A stretch of DNA of 60,000 nt, from positions 912,420,340-912,480,339 of the forward strand of contig NC_081409.1 in assembly GCF_030272615.1 (NCBI RefSeq). The letters are read 5' to 3'. Below the pieces are notes generated by a model. It was given only the letters and a program-made list of their open reading frames with translations. It was not told the origin of the DNA and searched no databases. A program made the position numbers and the translations under genes. This document shows positions 1 to 10,697 of the stretch, in pieces. This DNA comes from Cryptomeria japonica (lineage: Eukaryota > Streptophyta > Pinopsida > Cupressales > Cupressaceae). Position 1 is the stretch's first letter. Each line of letters starts with the position of its first letter.

Positions 1-1356
1 ATAAATAAAGAAAGACTAGTATGTAAGAGACATTCTCAGAAAGAAGGAGTTGATTACAATCAAACCTTTGCATCGGTAGCTAGAATAGAGGCAGTCAGAT
101 TATTCTTGGCTTTTGCAGCACACAAGAACTACAAAGTTTATCAAATGGATATTAAATGTGCATTTCTAAATGGAGATCTAGAAGAGGAAGTATACATTGA
201 ACAACCTAATGGATTTTCTTTAACAGATGACAATGATATGGTTTGCAGGTTAAGGAAAGCTTGGTATGGATTAAAACAAGCTCCAATAGCTTGGTATGCA
301 AGATTGGATAAGTATCTTTTGAAGATTGGTTTTACTAAAGGAAATGCAGACAACAATTTATATTACAAAATAACTAATGATGACATCTTGATTATAGAAG
401 TATTCATTGATGATATAATCTTTGGAGGAGAAGATGGATTATTTAAAGAATTTTCTATTAAAATGCAACAAGAATTTGAAATGTCTATGATTGGAGAAAT
501 AAAATTCTTTTTAGGATTGCAGATTTCATAGACTAATAAAGGTATATTCTTGAATCAATCCAAATACTTGAAAGAGTTACTAAAGAAATTTGGGATGGAG
601 AACTCTAAACCGGTAAGCACACATATGACTACAAATGACAAATTATCTCAAAGGGATGAATCTACACCTGTTAATCCAACTAGATACAAATCTATGATAG
701 GAGGTCTACTGTATTTAACACAAACCAAACCTGATATTATGAATGCAATATGTATTGTTTCTAGATTTCAAAGTAATCCTAGAGAAAATCATGAATCAGC
801 AGTAAAAAGGATTTTTCGGTACTTACAAGGCACTATAAATCTTGGATTATGGTATCCTAGAGATGAAAACTTTGAATTATGTGCATACACAGATGCAAAT
901 TGGGTAGGAGATGTGGCTGATAGAAAAAGCGCCACCGACGGAGCATTCTTTCTTGGAAATAGACTAGTTTCTTGGTTGAGTAAGAAATAGACTTGTACAT
1001 CTTTATCAACAGCAAAATTAGGATATGTTGCAGCAACAACTAACTGTACACAGGTACTATGGCTTAAGCAAATGTTGAAAGACATAAAGGTAAAATTCAA
1101 GGAACCTATTACCATATATTGTGATAACACTGCAGCAATTGATATATCTAAGAATCCAGTACTACATTCTAAAACAAAACATGTTTCTATCAAACTAAAT
1201 TTTCTAAGGGAAAAAGTTGAAGAAAAGGAGATAAAACTGGTTTATGTGAACACTAAAGAACAACTTGCAGATATTTTCACAAAACCTTTGCCTAAGGAGA
1301 CTTTTGAATATCTCAGAGATCAACTTGGAGTCATACCACCACCGGTAGAGACTTAG
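1..1356 (+). pseudogene. Ty1/copia pol 3' part: reverse transcriptase and RNase H, broken
   Basis: One reading frame (frame 1) stays recognisable from the window edge to a TAG at 1354-1356, so the gene starts before the window. It begins inside the RT domain (RLVCK followed by an FASVAR block), then shows QMDIK near 145, YGLKQAP near 270 and the catalytic IDDI near 406-417, the counterpart of the usual copia FVDD. After TAG at 529-531 the RT connection continues, and RNase H follows with YTDANWVG near 890, a SWLSKK block, a CDN motif near 1120 and the typical ADIFTKPLP end near 1270. A second TAG lies at 988-990. Both stops sit where copia proteins normally carry Gln. With two stops it cannot make a full polyprotein. 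The downstream PPT and LTR make this the 3' end of one copia element. Lineage within copia was not determined. Confidence 0.9.
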
Positions 1357-1740
1357 ATAGTTGATGATTGTCATCAACCGACATAATTAAAAGACAAATC
1401 TTTTACTTCGGGCTTTGATGAGGAAGCTACTTCTCAGGGGGAGTAGTTGTACTGAATTGATTGGTATTTTGTATATGAACTTGGCTTTATTATAACTTTG
1501 GCATTTGATGTCAAAGGGGGAGAGATATATGGAAAAACACATTATCTTTTGGAGAGATTGGTATGGAAACTTTGTATAACACATGTTGCTCCCAGGGGGA
1601 GAGATTGTTGTTTGGGAGAGACTATTACTCTCTGTATTCTGGTTATGATCTTTTTGGAGATTGTTGGTTTTATGCATTTCTTTTTTGGCACTTTTATGGT
1701 TTTTCCATCTTGTGTTGCTATCAATGCCAAAGGGGGAGAT
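1357..1740 (+). other. copia 3' noncoding region with iterated polypurine tracts
   Basis: There is no credible gene here. The stretch between the pol stop and the LTR holds four G-rich purine runs: near 1435, near 1513 (CAAAGGGGGAGAGAT), near 1593, and the final one at 1729-1740 (AAAGGGGGAGAT) directly before the LTR. The last is the functional PPT by position. The same layout recurs in the sister copy at 13347-13702. Confidence 0.7.
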
Positions 1741-2140
1741 TTTTGGTATTTTGGTATGGTTTTGTCATTGATGTCAACACCTACTAAAACACTAGCACTT
1801 TGGAGATCCAACAACATTCACTGGCAAGCAAGTAACTATTGCACAGTTACTAGTATATGGTTCACTGACATGATATAATGATCACTGACACTTGAAATGA
1901 TATGGAAGACACTTGGTAATATCAAAGACATCATGTGGACATCTTATCTTAATGAATTAATCATTGGTATATTCATATTTGCATATTTGCTTTTACTGGC
2001 AAATAGGTCTAGGGTTACCTAGGGTTACACCGACAGGTTTATCTTTTTCAGATCAGCATGGCACGCTATGGAAATGATTAATTATTGTTGTAAATGCATT
2101 ACCCAATATGTTCAATCAATTATTGCATCGGATATTATAT
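1741..2140 (+). repeat. copia 3' LTR, first part (split by insertion)
   Basis: It follows the PPT directly and matches the LTR at 13703-14765 from its first bases, except that the usual TGTTGG start reads TTTTGG. The LTR is interrupted after 2140 by a complete element and resumes at 10698 with the expected next segment of the sister LTR. The five bases 2136-2140 (TATAT) are repeated at 10693-10697. Confidence 0.85.
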
Positions 2141-3683
2141 TGTGTGAGGGAAAAAGTTACACTAAGCAAACATGCCCTAATCTCACTTTCAATCACACAC
2201 TTGTGGAATACGAAAAAGCCTAGAGGTATCACACAATTGGCTACTTCTTTTTGTGGAAGAGAGAGCCACGGGCTACCTATTAGGATTTCTATTCCTTTTT
2301 TGCAAATGATAGATGAAATGATGCAAGTTCAACTACTAGCCCTAGAGTGCAAGTATGAACTAGTAACAAGATTGCAGAATTAATATTAAACAATGGAAAG
2401 CTGTAAACACAAGGACAAGACAAGAATGTAGATGCATACCCGGTGTTAAAATATGAGTGCAAATGTTTGGGACGGGGGCGCGGGTGCCACCGTCCTGATT
2501 CTGCCCCTGAAACTGCTCCTGAAACTGCTGTTTTGCAACCTGAAAAGCTGTCAAAAATGCTGAAAATGCTGTCTGACAGAAGGACCAGGGCACCCAGCAC
2601 CCCTGTCCTGGCAGGACCAGGGCACCCCACACCCCTGTCCTGGTCTTTTGCTCTGCAATTTGGTGTGAAGTTCAGTCTCCGTCTGCTTCTGTCGGATCTG
2701 CAATTTCCACCTCCATGAATAGCCAAGTTGGATTGTAAAATTAGTGTGTGTGTAGACCTTGTGTGTGTGCAAGATCCTAAAATGCAAGTAAGCAAACTAG
2801 AGCAACCTAGAAAGTAAACCCTAATTGCTTGTACATGATAATGTAAGTGCTCCAAATCAAGATGAAAAGTGATCTAAAGCATGAATATAAATGATATAAT
2901 GAGGCTTATGCAAAGACATGAAAACAACATGAAATCATACCCAACCCCAAGGGAGGGGTACAAGCCAATCTTCAGTCGGTGATCCCTTATTGTTCTTCAA
3001 TGCCTTCAAAGCCCTAAATGGATGAATGAAATTGATAGATGCTTGATGGATGGATGTTGAATGTTGTTGAAGTCTTCAAAGATCTGCTCTTTTGCTGCAT
3101 AGAAGGTCCCTGAAACCAAATTTCCCGTATCCTTTCAAATGAAGAAAGAGAGTTCTTATATATGAAACCCTAGGTCTTAATTTCAACTTTTGGCCGACCT
3201 AGAGATTGAATCTCCCGCCAATTTCTTGGGGTTAAGCTTTATTTTATGATCGGATTGGGCTCCTAAAATTTAGAGAAAAATGTTGGGGACCATGTGCACT
3301 CCGGGCGCCATGGTCCCGACAACTTTTCACCAAATTTTCAGGGCCGTCGGATATGATTATTTTAGAGAGAATCTCGAAGTTACAGGTGATTTCGAGATGT
3401 TTTGACCCCCAAAATCAAGCCCCCAAGTTCAAAATAGGACCTAATTAGGGTTTTTGATTAAATGATGTATTGGAAGAATAAAATGAAAGGAGCACACTTT
3501 AATGAAAAGGGCCCAAGTTTATGATATGGGAGATGATAAAATAGAACCTTAGACCTAATTAATTTAATTAATTAAGTGCTAAAGGGGAAATGCAATGCAA
3601 AATGCAAAATGCACCAAGGCGGGTGCTAAACTAGGTGTGAAATTGTACCACCCTAGCAAGTGCGTACAATTTATGACACTACA
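2141..3683 (-). repeat. 3' LTR of the Tat-like element
   Basis: This 1543-bp repeat pairs with 9019-10692. It carries two tandem GC-rich units (GACCAGGG...CCCCTGTCC) near 2583-2640, against three in the other LTR. It lacks about 100 bp present at roughly 9613-9712 in the partner, including a CTATATAG box. Confidence 0.9.
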
Positions 3684-3738
3684 TTTAGCCCCCACTTTAG
3701 CGGTCATATGAACACTACGTGCATATGCAAGCTAAAGT
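3684..3738 (-). promoter_or_regulatory. polypurine tract with overlapping hairpin, Tat-like element
   Basis: On the minus strand the tract AAAGTGGGGGCTAAA (3684-3698) ends exactly at the LTR, the expected position for the plus-strand primer. Its first bases are the 3' arm of an inverted repeat: ACTTTAGC at 3694-3701 pairs with GCTAAAGT at 3731-3738, with an inner CATATG/CATATG pair at 3705-3710 and 3722-3727. PPT identity is secure by position; the hairpin is seen in sequence and its role is inference. Confidence 0.8.
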
Positions 3739-5501
3739 ACACAAAAGTAAACATTATTTGAAAAAGGATATATCCATAAGTCTGTCGAACGAAGCCCCCA
3801 GCGGTATCTGCAGTACACAGTTAGGAACCGCACCCTACAAAACACACGTTAGATCACAAAATCACCTAATGCTTACTAAGGAAGGTGATGAAAATTCGAG
3901 GGTAGCTATATGCCCCCCCTGTTTCAGCTTGCTAATTTTAGTGAGTTGAAACAGGGTATCATGTTTACCACTTCGAATTGTTAAAGAATATTGATGACAA
4001 ATGCTCACAAGAAGATTTGATATGAGATCAAAAACAAATGGAGAATCATTTGGTAAGAAAGAGGACTAAATCTCAATTCCAACACAACGAAGAGTGTGAG
4101 GATTTGAGAGTTCTCTAACACAAGATGAAGGATGTAAATGGAAACAAAATGCAAAGAGAAGAAAAGAAAGGAAAAAAGCATGAATACACACATTGGTGAT
4201 CCATGAGAAGAATAGTGAGAGAGAAAACATGGACTTCTCGCCCCTAGATCTTGTCTAGGTGATCCATGGGAAAAGGACATGGAAAACTAGCCCCTAGAGT
4301 CTGTCTAGGTGATCCATGTAAGGGAGGAGAGTGAGAAAGTCTAGCCTTATGCTGCTAGTTCCACTCAACCTCATGCATGTGTGTGTAAGGGAGGTTAGAA
4401 GCACCTCATAGGAGTCTATGCCCGAGTATGCTACAACCTATATATGTATAGTACAAAAGTATGACATCTCGCTCTAAGAGTCTGTGCTCTGGTTTCGAGA
4501 ATAATCACCTTGCATAAAAGAAAAATGGAGACATCTCGCTCTAAGAGTCTATGCTCTGGTTCCGAGAATGACCCATTGCTCAAAAAAAGTGTAATGTTTA
4601 TGTCATAAGCAAAGTAGAACAAGGATACCTACCTTCATCACAAAAGAAGATACCCCAAAAATGCAACAATGTCATAGATCCAAGCAAGAGAGTTTTGCAC
4701 TCTTTTAAGCAAGGATAAGATAGTTGAAAAGGGATATCTTGTAGTATGTGTAAAGGAGATCCTTAGAGGAGAAGAGATCTTTGTACAAAAGACACCTATC
4801 CCCAAGAGGAATTGTCTTATAACATCCTCTAGAATAAGACAAAGAAGAGAATAAGAATGCAATACTTCCTTCTTTTGCAAGGTGAAAGTGATTCTCAATG
4901 AAGGATGACGCTCTTTTTAACCCAATTGGGAGAGTGAATTCATTATGGATGTATTTTACCAAGTGCAAAAGAGGTTGTAGTCAAGGACTTACACCTCTTG
5001 TAAGAGAGAATCCTTGAACAAACAACAACAAATGCATACAAGGAATAACATCACATAATAAAGTTCACACCATCCACGAAATAGGAAAAAGTGGATCCTT
5101 AGATAAAAATAAGGAAAGATCATTGCCTCCCAAGGATGAAGGACTTACACAATCTTCTAGGGAGAGATTTAGACATAAACAAAATGTACTACATACTCAC
5201 ATGAGTTCATGCAAGCAAGACATTAGTGTATGTAAAATGCTCCTCACAAGAAGTGGGTAGGATAAGAAAGAGAATACACATCTTCTCCCATATCTAGAAA
5301 AAGAGGATTCTAAAGAAAAGATGATCAATATTTCCACACTATTACCCCATAGGAACAAGAGATAACATAGAAAAATTAGGCTATTATGTTGCTTCAAAAA
5401 TATGATTACACTTGAAATTGTACCATCATGAATGACAATGAGCCCCCAGTAAATGAGCTACCAATGTCACATAATGATGAGAAACATAATAGCCATTAAT
5501 G
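3739..5501 (-). other. 3' noncoding region of the Tat-like element
   Basis: This 1.76 kb lies between the protease ORF stop and the PPT. I find no conserved coding sequence. It holds degenerate duplications: a block with CCCCTAGA...GTCTAGGTGATCCATG near 4238-4270 and 4290-4318, and a ~36-bp block (ACATCTCGCTCTAAGAGTCT) near 4464 and 4531. In autonomous relatives this interval would hold RT and integrase, so it may replace or descend from them beyond recognition. Confidence 0.55.
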
Positions 5502-8351
5502 TTATTTAAAGACATGATAGATTGAATGAGGTATTTGAATATAACATGCTGAATGCTCAATTATAAGTGAGATCAAAAACATGTATAAAATGATAAAAAT
5601 TGAAGAAGAAAAGTCACAAGACATCTTAGAAGAGGGATGAATGTAATTTATTAGAGCCTTATCCCTGGAGGAAAGGACTTTATTATGAATAGGAGATAAA
5701 GATTCATAAGTGGATTTAGAAATTTGAGGGGAGTCATAAAGAGATTTGTTCATCGCCAAGATTTCCTTATGAGGGGAATGAGAGTTGATAGAAGTAGAAG
5801 ATGATTTAGTTGAAGTGAGATCACCATCACTACTAAATATAGCATTCACATTGAGAGATGGTCTTTTAGATGCTTTGGTGGGCTTAGAAAGATTATATCC
5901 AAGTCCAAATGAATAGTCATGCATGTTATGTTCTAAAGGAACTTTAATTCCTTGTTCATTTGTGCCACAACCATTTCCACTATAGCCACTCTTAGCCAAA
6001 ATATGAAAACCATGACCATAACGATTAGCCATTTCAGAAAGAAAAGGTGGTTTTTCATAAGACAAAGAATCAAATTCTTCAGAATTAGAGGTATGAAGAG
6101 AAGAAGTTTGAGAAGCGGCCACAAAATTATTGCTCATAGGTTCAGGTAAGACTGATTGATCTCTAGTTTCTTCCTTCTTTTTAACTTTAAGCTCTCTAGG
6201 AGGAACCCTATACTCACCTACAAAGGTGGGATTGAAATCAAGAGATCCCCAATCATCTTCTGCGAGAACCTTCTCAAGATCAAAAGCCTTTTCATGTGTA
6301 GATTCAAGTTGAGAAGAATCTTCTTTAGGAACTTCAGACTCATCCAAAGAATTTTGATTATCAGAGGGTAATGATTCATCCATAGGTATCTTGTTTAACG
6401 AGTCATCACTAGAAGAGGAAGGCTTAGAAGAACTCCCTTTGGAAGTAGATGTTTGCAAACAAGCTTGAAAATTAGTATCACCTATCAAGGTATATGTCTT
6501 ATTGTTATAAATAAATTTAACTTGTCTATGCAATGTAGAGGGGACAACTTGCATACTGTGAATCCAAGGTCTCCCTAATAACAAGTTGTATGTTAGATTT
6601 CCCGACATAACATGGATAGGAGTAGGCAAAGTAACAGGTCCCACTGTGATGGGTAAGGTGATAATACCTAATGAAGACTTAGCCACATTATCAAAGCCTC
6701 GAATGGGATGAGAGTCAGGCTCAATAAGGGATGTATCCACATTCATCTTATGCAATAGATTAATGCTACACACATTAAGGCCAGAACCATTATCTACCAG
6801 TGTTCGTCTTATAGCAGTGTCATTTATGATAACCACAATCATCAAGGGATCATATTGATGTTGAATTTCACTAGTAGGCAACTCATCTTGAGTAAACACA
6901 ATTTGAGCTTTAGGATTCATCACAGAGTTAACCAAAGACACTATATTACTAGATGTATTAGGTGGAGGAACATTCAGATCTTTCAAGGCATCTTGTAACA
7001 TTCCATGATGAGTGGAAGAAGTTTGGATCAAATCCCAAAGGGATATCTTAGCAGGGGTAGCTTTAAGTTGTTCTATAAGATCATAGTCCTTACTAAGCAT
7101 TTGTGAAATACGAGGAGCTTGCGAAAGAATTGGTTGGGAAGGAGGAAGTGAAGTTGGGATAACTGGAGGAGGATTAGGTTTCCTATTGTTTTTTGTGTTA
7201 TAGGTATGAGCAACCGCATTATAACTCTCTCTAGTCAGTTGCTTAGCATACTCATAAGGGCTCTTAGTAGAATAACCTCCTTGCATAGTAATAATAGGTT
7301 TCTTAGGAGTGCAAACAGAATCATTAGCATAACCACCTTGAACCACTAAGATAGGCTTATTTGAAGGTTGAGAATTTTGAGAAGGACAAGCACCTTGGAT
7401 AGTGAAGAGAGGTTTGTTAGGTGTTTCATTCACATGTATCAAATTGATTGAGGATGGTTTAGAGGAATGAACAAAAGTGTTGGAAGAATTATTGATAGTC
7501 TTCTCTTGCACTAAAATCTCATCACGGATTAAATCAATTTTAGGAGAGAGACAAGGGGTAGGCATTGATGTTCTAGTAGGAAGAGGAAAGGTCATATCAT
7601 CCTCTATCATCAAATGATCTACATGGGGAATAAACTCTCTAGGAGAAGGATCAACATTACTCTCTAAAGTCTCACTTTTGAGAGGGAGATCTTTGAAAGA
7701 GATGTTAACCATCTTGCTTTGAACTAGGGTTTCCTTATGAGTAGAACCAAGTTGAGGAGAGGGAGAATAATTGAGATTCAAGGAAGGTGAGAAACTATCA
7801 AGGGAGTTTTCAATCTTGATTTCATCCCCTTTGGCTAGGGTTCTCTCATGGGGTAGAGAATAATCTACACCTTCTTCTAATGGTTCATCCCAAATAGTGA
7901 AGTTGTTGAAAGGAATGTTTGAAGTATTGTCAATTTCGGGAGAGGAGATAACATTGTTTATTAATTCCTCATCCTTAGGAGGGAGAGCATCAATAGATGT
8001 GTTAAACTCATCCTCTTTCCTCAAAATATGTTCAATATGATCTTTAGGGGAGAGAGAATTAAGGAAATTGCTTTTTATTTCATCTTCTTTCTCTAAGGGA
8101 TGCTTATGGGTAAGACAAACTTTAGGAGAAGGGTAAGCATTTATCATTAATTCATCATCTCTAGTGGGAATTTTGTTGGAAAATGAAATGCCATCACTAG
8201 GAAATGTAGGGATAATGTCATCTTCTTGCACAAAAGGATCCTCATGAAGGGAGTGTTTTTTAGGAGGAACATGAACATATTTCTCCAAAGATTCATGCTT
8301 AGGAAGGAGATCTTTGAAAGAAGTGTTCATAACCTCTTGTTGCACTAACAT
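5502..8351 (-). CDS. Gag-like/aspartic protease polyprotein with C-terminal G-patch, Tat/Ogre type
   Basis: This 949-codon intact frame is the largest in the window. Residues 1-310 are a low-complexity charged linker with degenerate SPK/PPK...EDE repeats. Residues 313-360 carry three KPxxxxQGG-type repeats spaced 19 residues apart. Residues 436-500 match the conserved block preceding Tat/Ogre proteases (KISLWDL, then FTQDELP). Residues 500-613 form the retropepsin, with active-site D520-N-G-S and flap-side LLGRPWIH at 591-598. An acidic Ser-rich linker follows. Residues 779-820 fit a G-patch: Gly at 779, 781, 789, 792, 794, 796, 801, 816 and 818, ending FGLGY. A hydrophobic stretch lies near 917-932. 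A G-patch after a retropepsin is known from betaretroviruses and some plant gypsy elements; here its partner is unknown. No RT follows. Family assignment is firm for the protease and good for the G-patch. Confidence 0.85.
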   Translation of the reverse strand: MLVQQEVMNTSFKDLLPKHESLEKYVHVPPKKHSLHEDPFVQEDDIIPTFPSDGISFSNKIPTRDDELMINAYPSPKVCLTHKHPLEKEDEIKSNFLNSLSPKDHIEHILRKEDEFNTSIDALPPKDEELINNVISSPEIDNTSNIPFNNFTIWDEPLEEGVDYSLPHERTLAKGDEIKIENSLDSFSPSLNLNYSPSPQLGSTHKETLVQSKMVNISFKDLPLKSETLESNVDPSPREFIPHVDHLMIEDDMTFPLPTRTSMPTPCLSPKIDLIRDEILVQEKTINNSSNTFVHSSKPSSINLIHVNETPNKPLFTIQGACPSQNSQPSNKPILVVQGGYANDSVCTPKKPIITMQGGYSTKSPYEYAKQLTRESYNAVAHTYNTKNNRKPNPPPVIPTSLPPSQPILSQAPRISQMLSKDYDLIEQLKATPAKISLWDLIQTSSTHHGMLQDALKDLNVPPPNTSSNIVSLVNSVMNPKAQIVFTQDELPTSEIQHQYDPLMIVVIINDTAIRRTLVDNGSGLNVCSINLLHKMNVDTSLIEPDSHPIRGFDNVAKSSLGIITLPITVGPVTLPTPIHVMSGNLTYNLLLGRPWIHSMQVVPSTLHRQVKFIYNNKTYTLIGDTNFQACLQTSTSKGSSSKPSSSSDDSLNKIPMDESLPSDNQNSLDESEVPKEDSSQLESTHEKAFDLEKVLAEDDWGSLDFNPTFVGEYRVPPRELKVKKKEETRDQSVLPEPMSNNFVAASQTSSLHTSNSEEFDSLSYEKPPFLSEMANRYGHGFHILAKSGYSGNGCGTNEQGIKVPLEHNMHDYSFGLGYNLSKPTKASKRPSLNVNAIFSSDGDLTSTKSSSTSINSHSPHKEILAMNKSLYDSPQISKSTYESLSPIHNKVLSSRDKALINYIHPSSKMSCDFSSSIFIILYMFLISLIIEHSACYIQIPHSIYHVFK

Positions 8352-8674
8352 GCCCCCATTGGAAGGACAATTTTAGGAGAAAATAAGTCAATGTTAATCA
8401 ATACCTTTTCACTTAGAGAGGCATTAAGAAAGGTGTTTATGATATCATTCTCTTCCTCTAGGATAGCTAAATAGGAAGGGCACATTTTAGGAGAATTGTC
8501 AAGATCACTCTTAAAGTCTTCATCCTTAGAGCATGGGAGAGTCTCAAAGAGATTGGTAGCAACTCTTTTAGGCACTAAAATGTTGTTATAGATGGGGAGA
8601 GGTTCTTTAGGAGAAGGAAAAATTGAAACAAGGGAGGCTAACGCATTATCACATCTATGAAATGAATGCATCAT
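8345..8674 (-). CDS. upstream 109-codon ORF of the Tat-like element, probably the displaced N-terminus of the polyprotein
   Basis: The frame starts with ATG at 8674 and stops at TAG 8347-8345, overlapping the start of the large ORF by seven bases (ATGTTAG). Its text has the same SPK...E-D/N-D-I repeat style as the first 300 residues of the large ORF, which suggests one original polyprotein. The two frames differ by one register and meet at a run of five G (minus strand), a site where an indel or programmed slippage could occur. The 344-bp leader to the LTR (8675-9018) shows no other gene. I do not recognise a Gag capsid domain in it. Confidence 0.6.
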   Translation of the reverse strand: MMHSFHRCDNALASLVSIFPSPKEPLPIYNNILVPKRVATNLFETLPCSKDEDFKSDLDNSPKMCPSYLAILEEENDIINTFLNASLSEKVLINIDLFSPKIVLPMGAC

Positions 8675-8996
8675 GACAACAATTTTCCTCTTTCAAATGA
8701 TAACACATGCAAAATAGAAGGAAATGTTTAATTTTAACCAATGCAAGCACTTAGAATGTAGATTTAGAAAATGAAATTTATGATTCAAATGAGTTCCTAA
8801 ATCAGATTTGAAATTATTGATCCCAATTAAGCTATCCACAAGTTCAACTTTGAATTGAAAAATTAGGGTTTTAGCAAAAATTTCCTCTAGATTTTTGAAT
8901 CTTACAAGAAATTAAAACTTGTAAATACAAATTTGAATTTGAAATAGCATAAACACTCAAATTTGAAAACATAAATCAGAATTAGAGAAGATTGGA

Positions 8997-9015
8997 GTTC
9001 ACGTCGGGTTCACCA
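8997..9015 (-). promoter_or_regulatory. primer-binding site candidate, Tat-like element
   Basis: On the minus strand, three bases inside the LTR, the sequence starts TGGTGAACCCGACGTGAAC. TGG complements a tRNA 3' CCA end, and the position is right. It is not the initiator-Met site used by the copia elements; I could not assign the tRNA from memory. Confidence 0.65.
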
Positions 9016-9018
9016 AAA

Positions 9019-10692
9019 TGTGTGAGGGAAAAAGTGACACTAAGCAAACATGCCCTAATCTCACTTTCAATCACACACTTGTGGAATACGAAAGAGCCTA
9101 GAGGTATCACACAATTGGCTACTTATTTTTGTGGAAGAGAGAGCCACGGGCTACCTATTAGGATTTCTATTCCTTTGTTGCAAATGATAGATGAAATGAT
9201 GCAAGTTCAACTACTAGCCCTAGAGTGCAAGTATGAACTAGTAACAAGATTGCAGAATTAATATTAAACAATGGAAAGCTGTAAACACAAGGACAAGACA
9301 AGAATGCAGATGCATACCTGGTGTTAAAATATGAGTGAAAATGTTTGGGATGGGGGCGCGGGCGCCACCGTCCTGATTCTGCCCCTGAAACTGCTCCTGA
9401 AACTGCTATTTTGCAACCTGAAAAGCTGTCAAAAATGCTGAAAATGCTGTCTGACAGAAGGACCAGGGCGCCCAGCGCCCCTGTCCCAGGGACCAGGGTG
9501 CCCAGCGCCCCTATCCTGGCAGGACCAGGGTGCCCCACGCCCCTATCTTGGTCTTTTGCTCTGCAATTTGGTGTGAAGTTCAGTCTCCGTCTGCTTCCGT
9601 CAGATCTGCAACTTGCGGCATCGTCCGAATCCCGAAACCTGCACTTATATCTGAAAAGGTATGGTGGGCAGCTATATAGGGTTTTGCCTTAGTCAAACCC
9701 CCGCTTTGGTGATTTCCACCTCCATGAATAGCCAAGTTGGATTGTAAAAGTAGTGTGTGTGCAGAGCTTGTGTATGTGCAAGATCCTAAAATGCAAGTAA
9801 GCAAACTAGAGCAACCTAGAAAGTAAACCCTAATTGCTTGTACATGATAATGTAAGTGCTCCAAATCAAGATGAAAAGTGATCTAAAGCATGAATATAGA
9901 TGATATAATGAGGCTTATGCAAAGACATGAAAACAACATGAAATCATACCCAACCCCAAGGGAGGGGTACAAGCCAATCTTCAGTCGGTGATCCCTTATT
10001 GTTCTTCAATGCCTTCAAAGCCCTAAATGGATGAATGAAATTGATAGATGCTTGATGGATGGATGTTGAATGTTGTTGAAGTCTTCAAAGATCTGCTCTT
10101 TTGCTGCATAGAAGGTCCCTGAAACCAAATTTCCCGTATCCTTTCAAATGAAGAAAGAGAGTTCTTATATATGAAACCCTAGGTCTTAATTTCAACTTTT
10201 GGCCGACCTAGAGATTGAATCTCCCACCAATTTCTTGGGGTTAAGCTTTATTTTATGATTGGATTGCGCTCCTAAAATTTTGGGAAAAATGTCCGGGACC
10301 ATGTGCACTCCGGGCGCCATGGTCCCGACAACTTTTCACCAAATTTTTAGGGCCGTCGGATATGATGATTTTAGAGAGAATCTCGAAGTTACAGGTGATT
10401 TCGAGATGTTTTGACCCCCGAAATCAAGCCCCCAAGTTCAAAATAGGACCTAATTAGGGTTTTTGATTAAATGATGTATTGGAAGAATAAAATGAAAGGA
10501 GCACACTTTAATGAAAAGGGCCCAAGTTTATGATATGGGAGATGATAAAATAGAACCTTAGACCTAATTAATTTAATTAATTAAGTGCTAAAGGGGAAAT
10601 GCAATGCAAAATGCAAAATGCACCAAGGCGGGTGCTAAATTAGGTGTGAAATTGTACCACCCTAGCAAGTGTGTACAATTTATGACGCTACA
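9019..10692 (-). repeat. 5' LTR of the Tat-like element
   Basis: This 1674-bp LTR is upstream of the coding region in minus orientation. It contains three GC-rich tandem units near 9460-9550, a TATA candidate shared with the other LTR (minus TATATAA at 10171-10165), and a second box CTATATAG at 9672-9679 that is absent from the 3' LTR. It also holds an inverted repeat around GGGACCAT...ATGGTCCC near 10295-10327. Confidence 0.9.
10165..10171 (-). promoter_or_regulatory. TATA box candidate in Tat-like 5' LTR
   Basis: The minus strand reads CATATATAAGAAC about 520 bp into the LTR. The same box occurs at the matching place in the other LTR (near 3158). The assignment rests on motif and position in U3 only. 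Confidence 0.45.
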
Positions 10693-10697
10693 TATAT

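Larger units (their letters stand above)
2141..10692 (-). mobile_element. complete non-autonomous Ty3/gypsy Tat/Ogre-like LTR retrotransposon with TSD TATAT
   Basis: The element is 8552 bp long, bounded by two long direct repeats (2141-3683 and 9019-10692) that start and end as an LTR should (TGTAG...CACA on the minus strand). It is flanked by a perfect 5-bp duplication, TATAT at 2136-2140 and 10693-10697. Orientation is minus: a TGG-starting primer site lies inside 9019, a purine tract lies inside 3683, and the coding region reads leftwards. It encodes a Gag-like/protease polyprotein but I find no RT, RNase H or integrase, so it must rely on enzymes from a relative. It split the LTR of an older copia element. 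Over about 800 aligned LTR bases I count roughly a dozen differences, so the insertion is younger than its host. Confidence 0.92.

Noticed and set aside
917-950. Cellular promoter or regulatory element in the GC-richer patch
   Set aside because: It is simply the RNase H coding region of a copia element.
2289-2855. 188-codon minus-strand frame in the LTR
   Set aside because: It falls entirely inside an LTR, is split by the 5' LTR version of the same sequence, and has no known domain.
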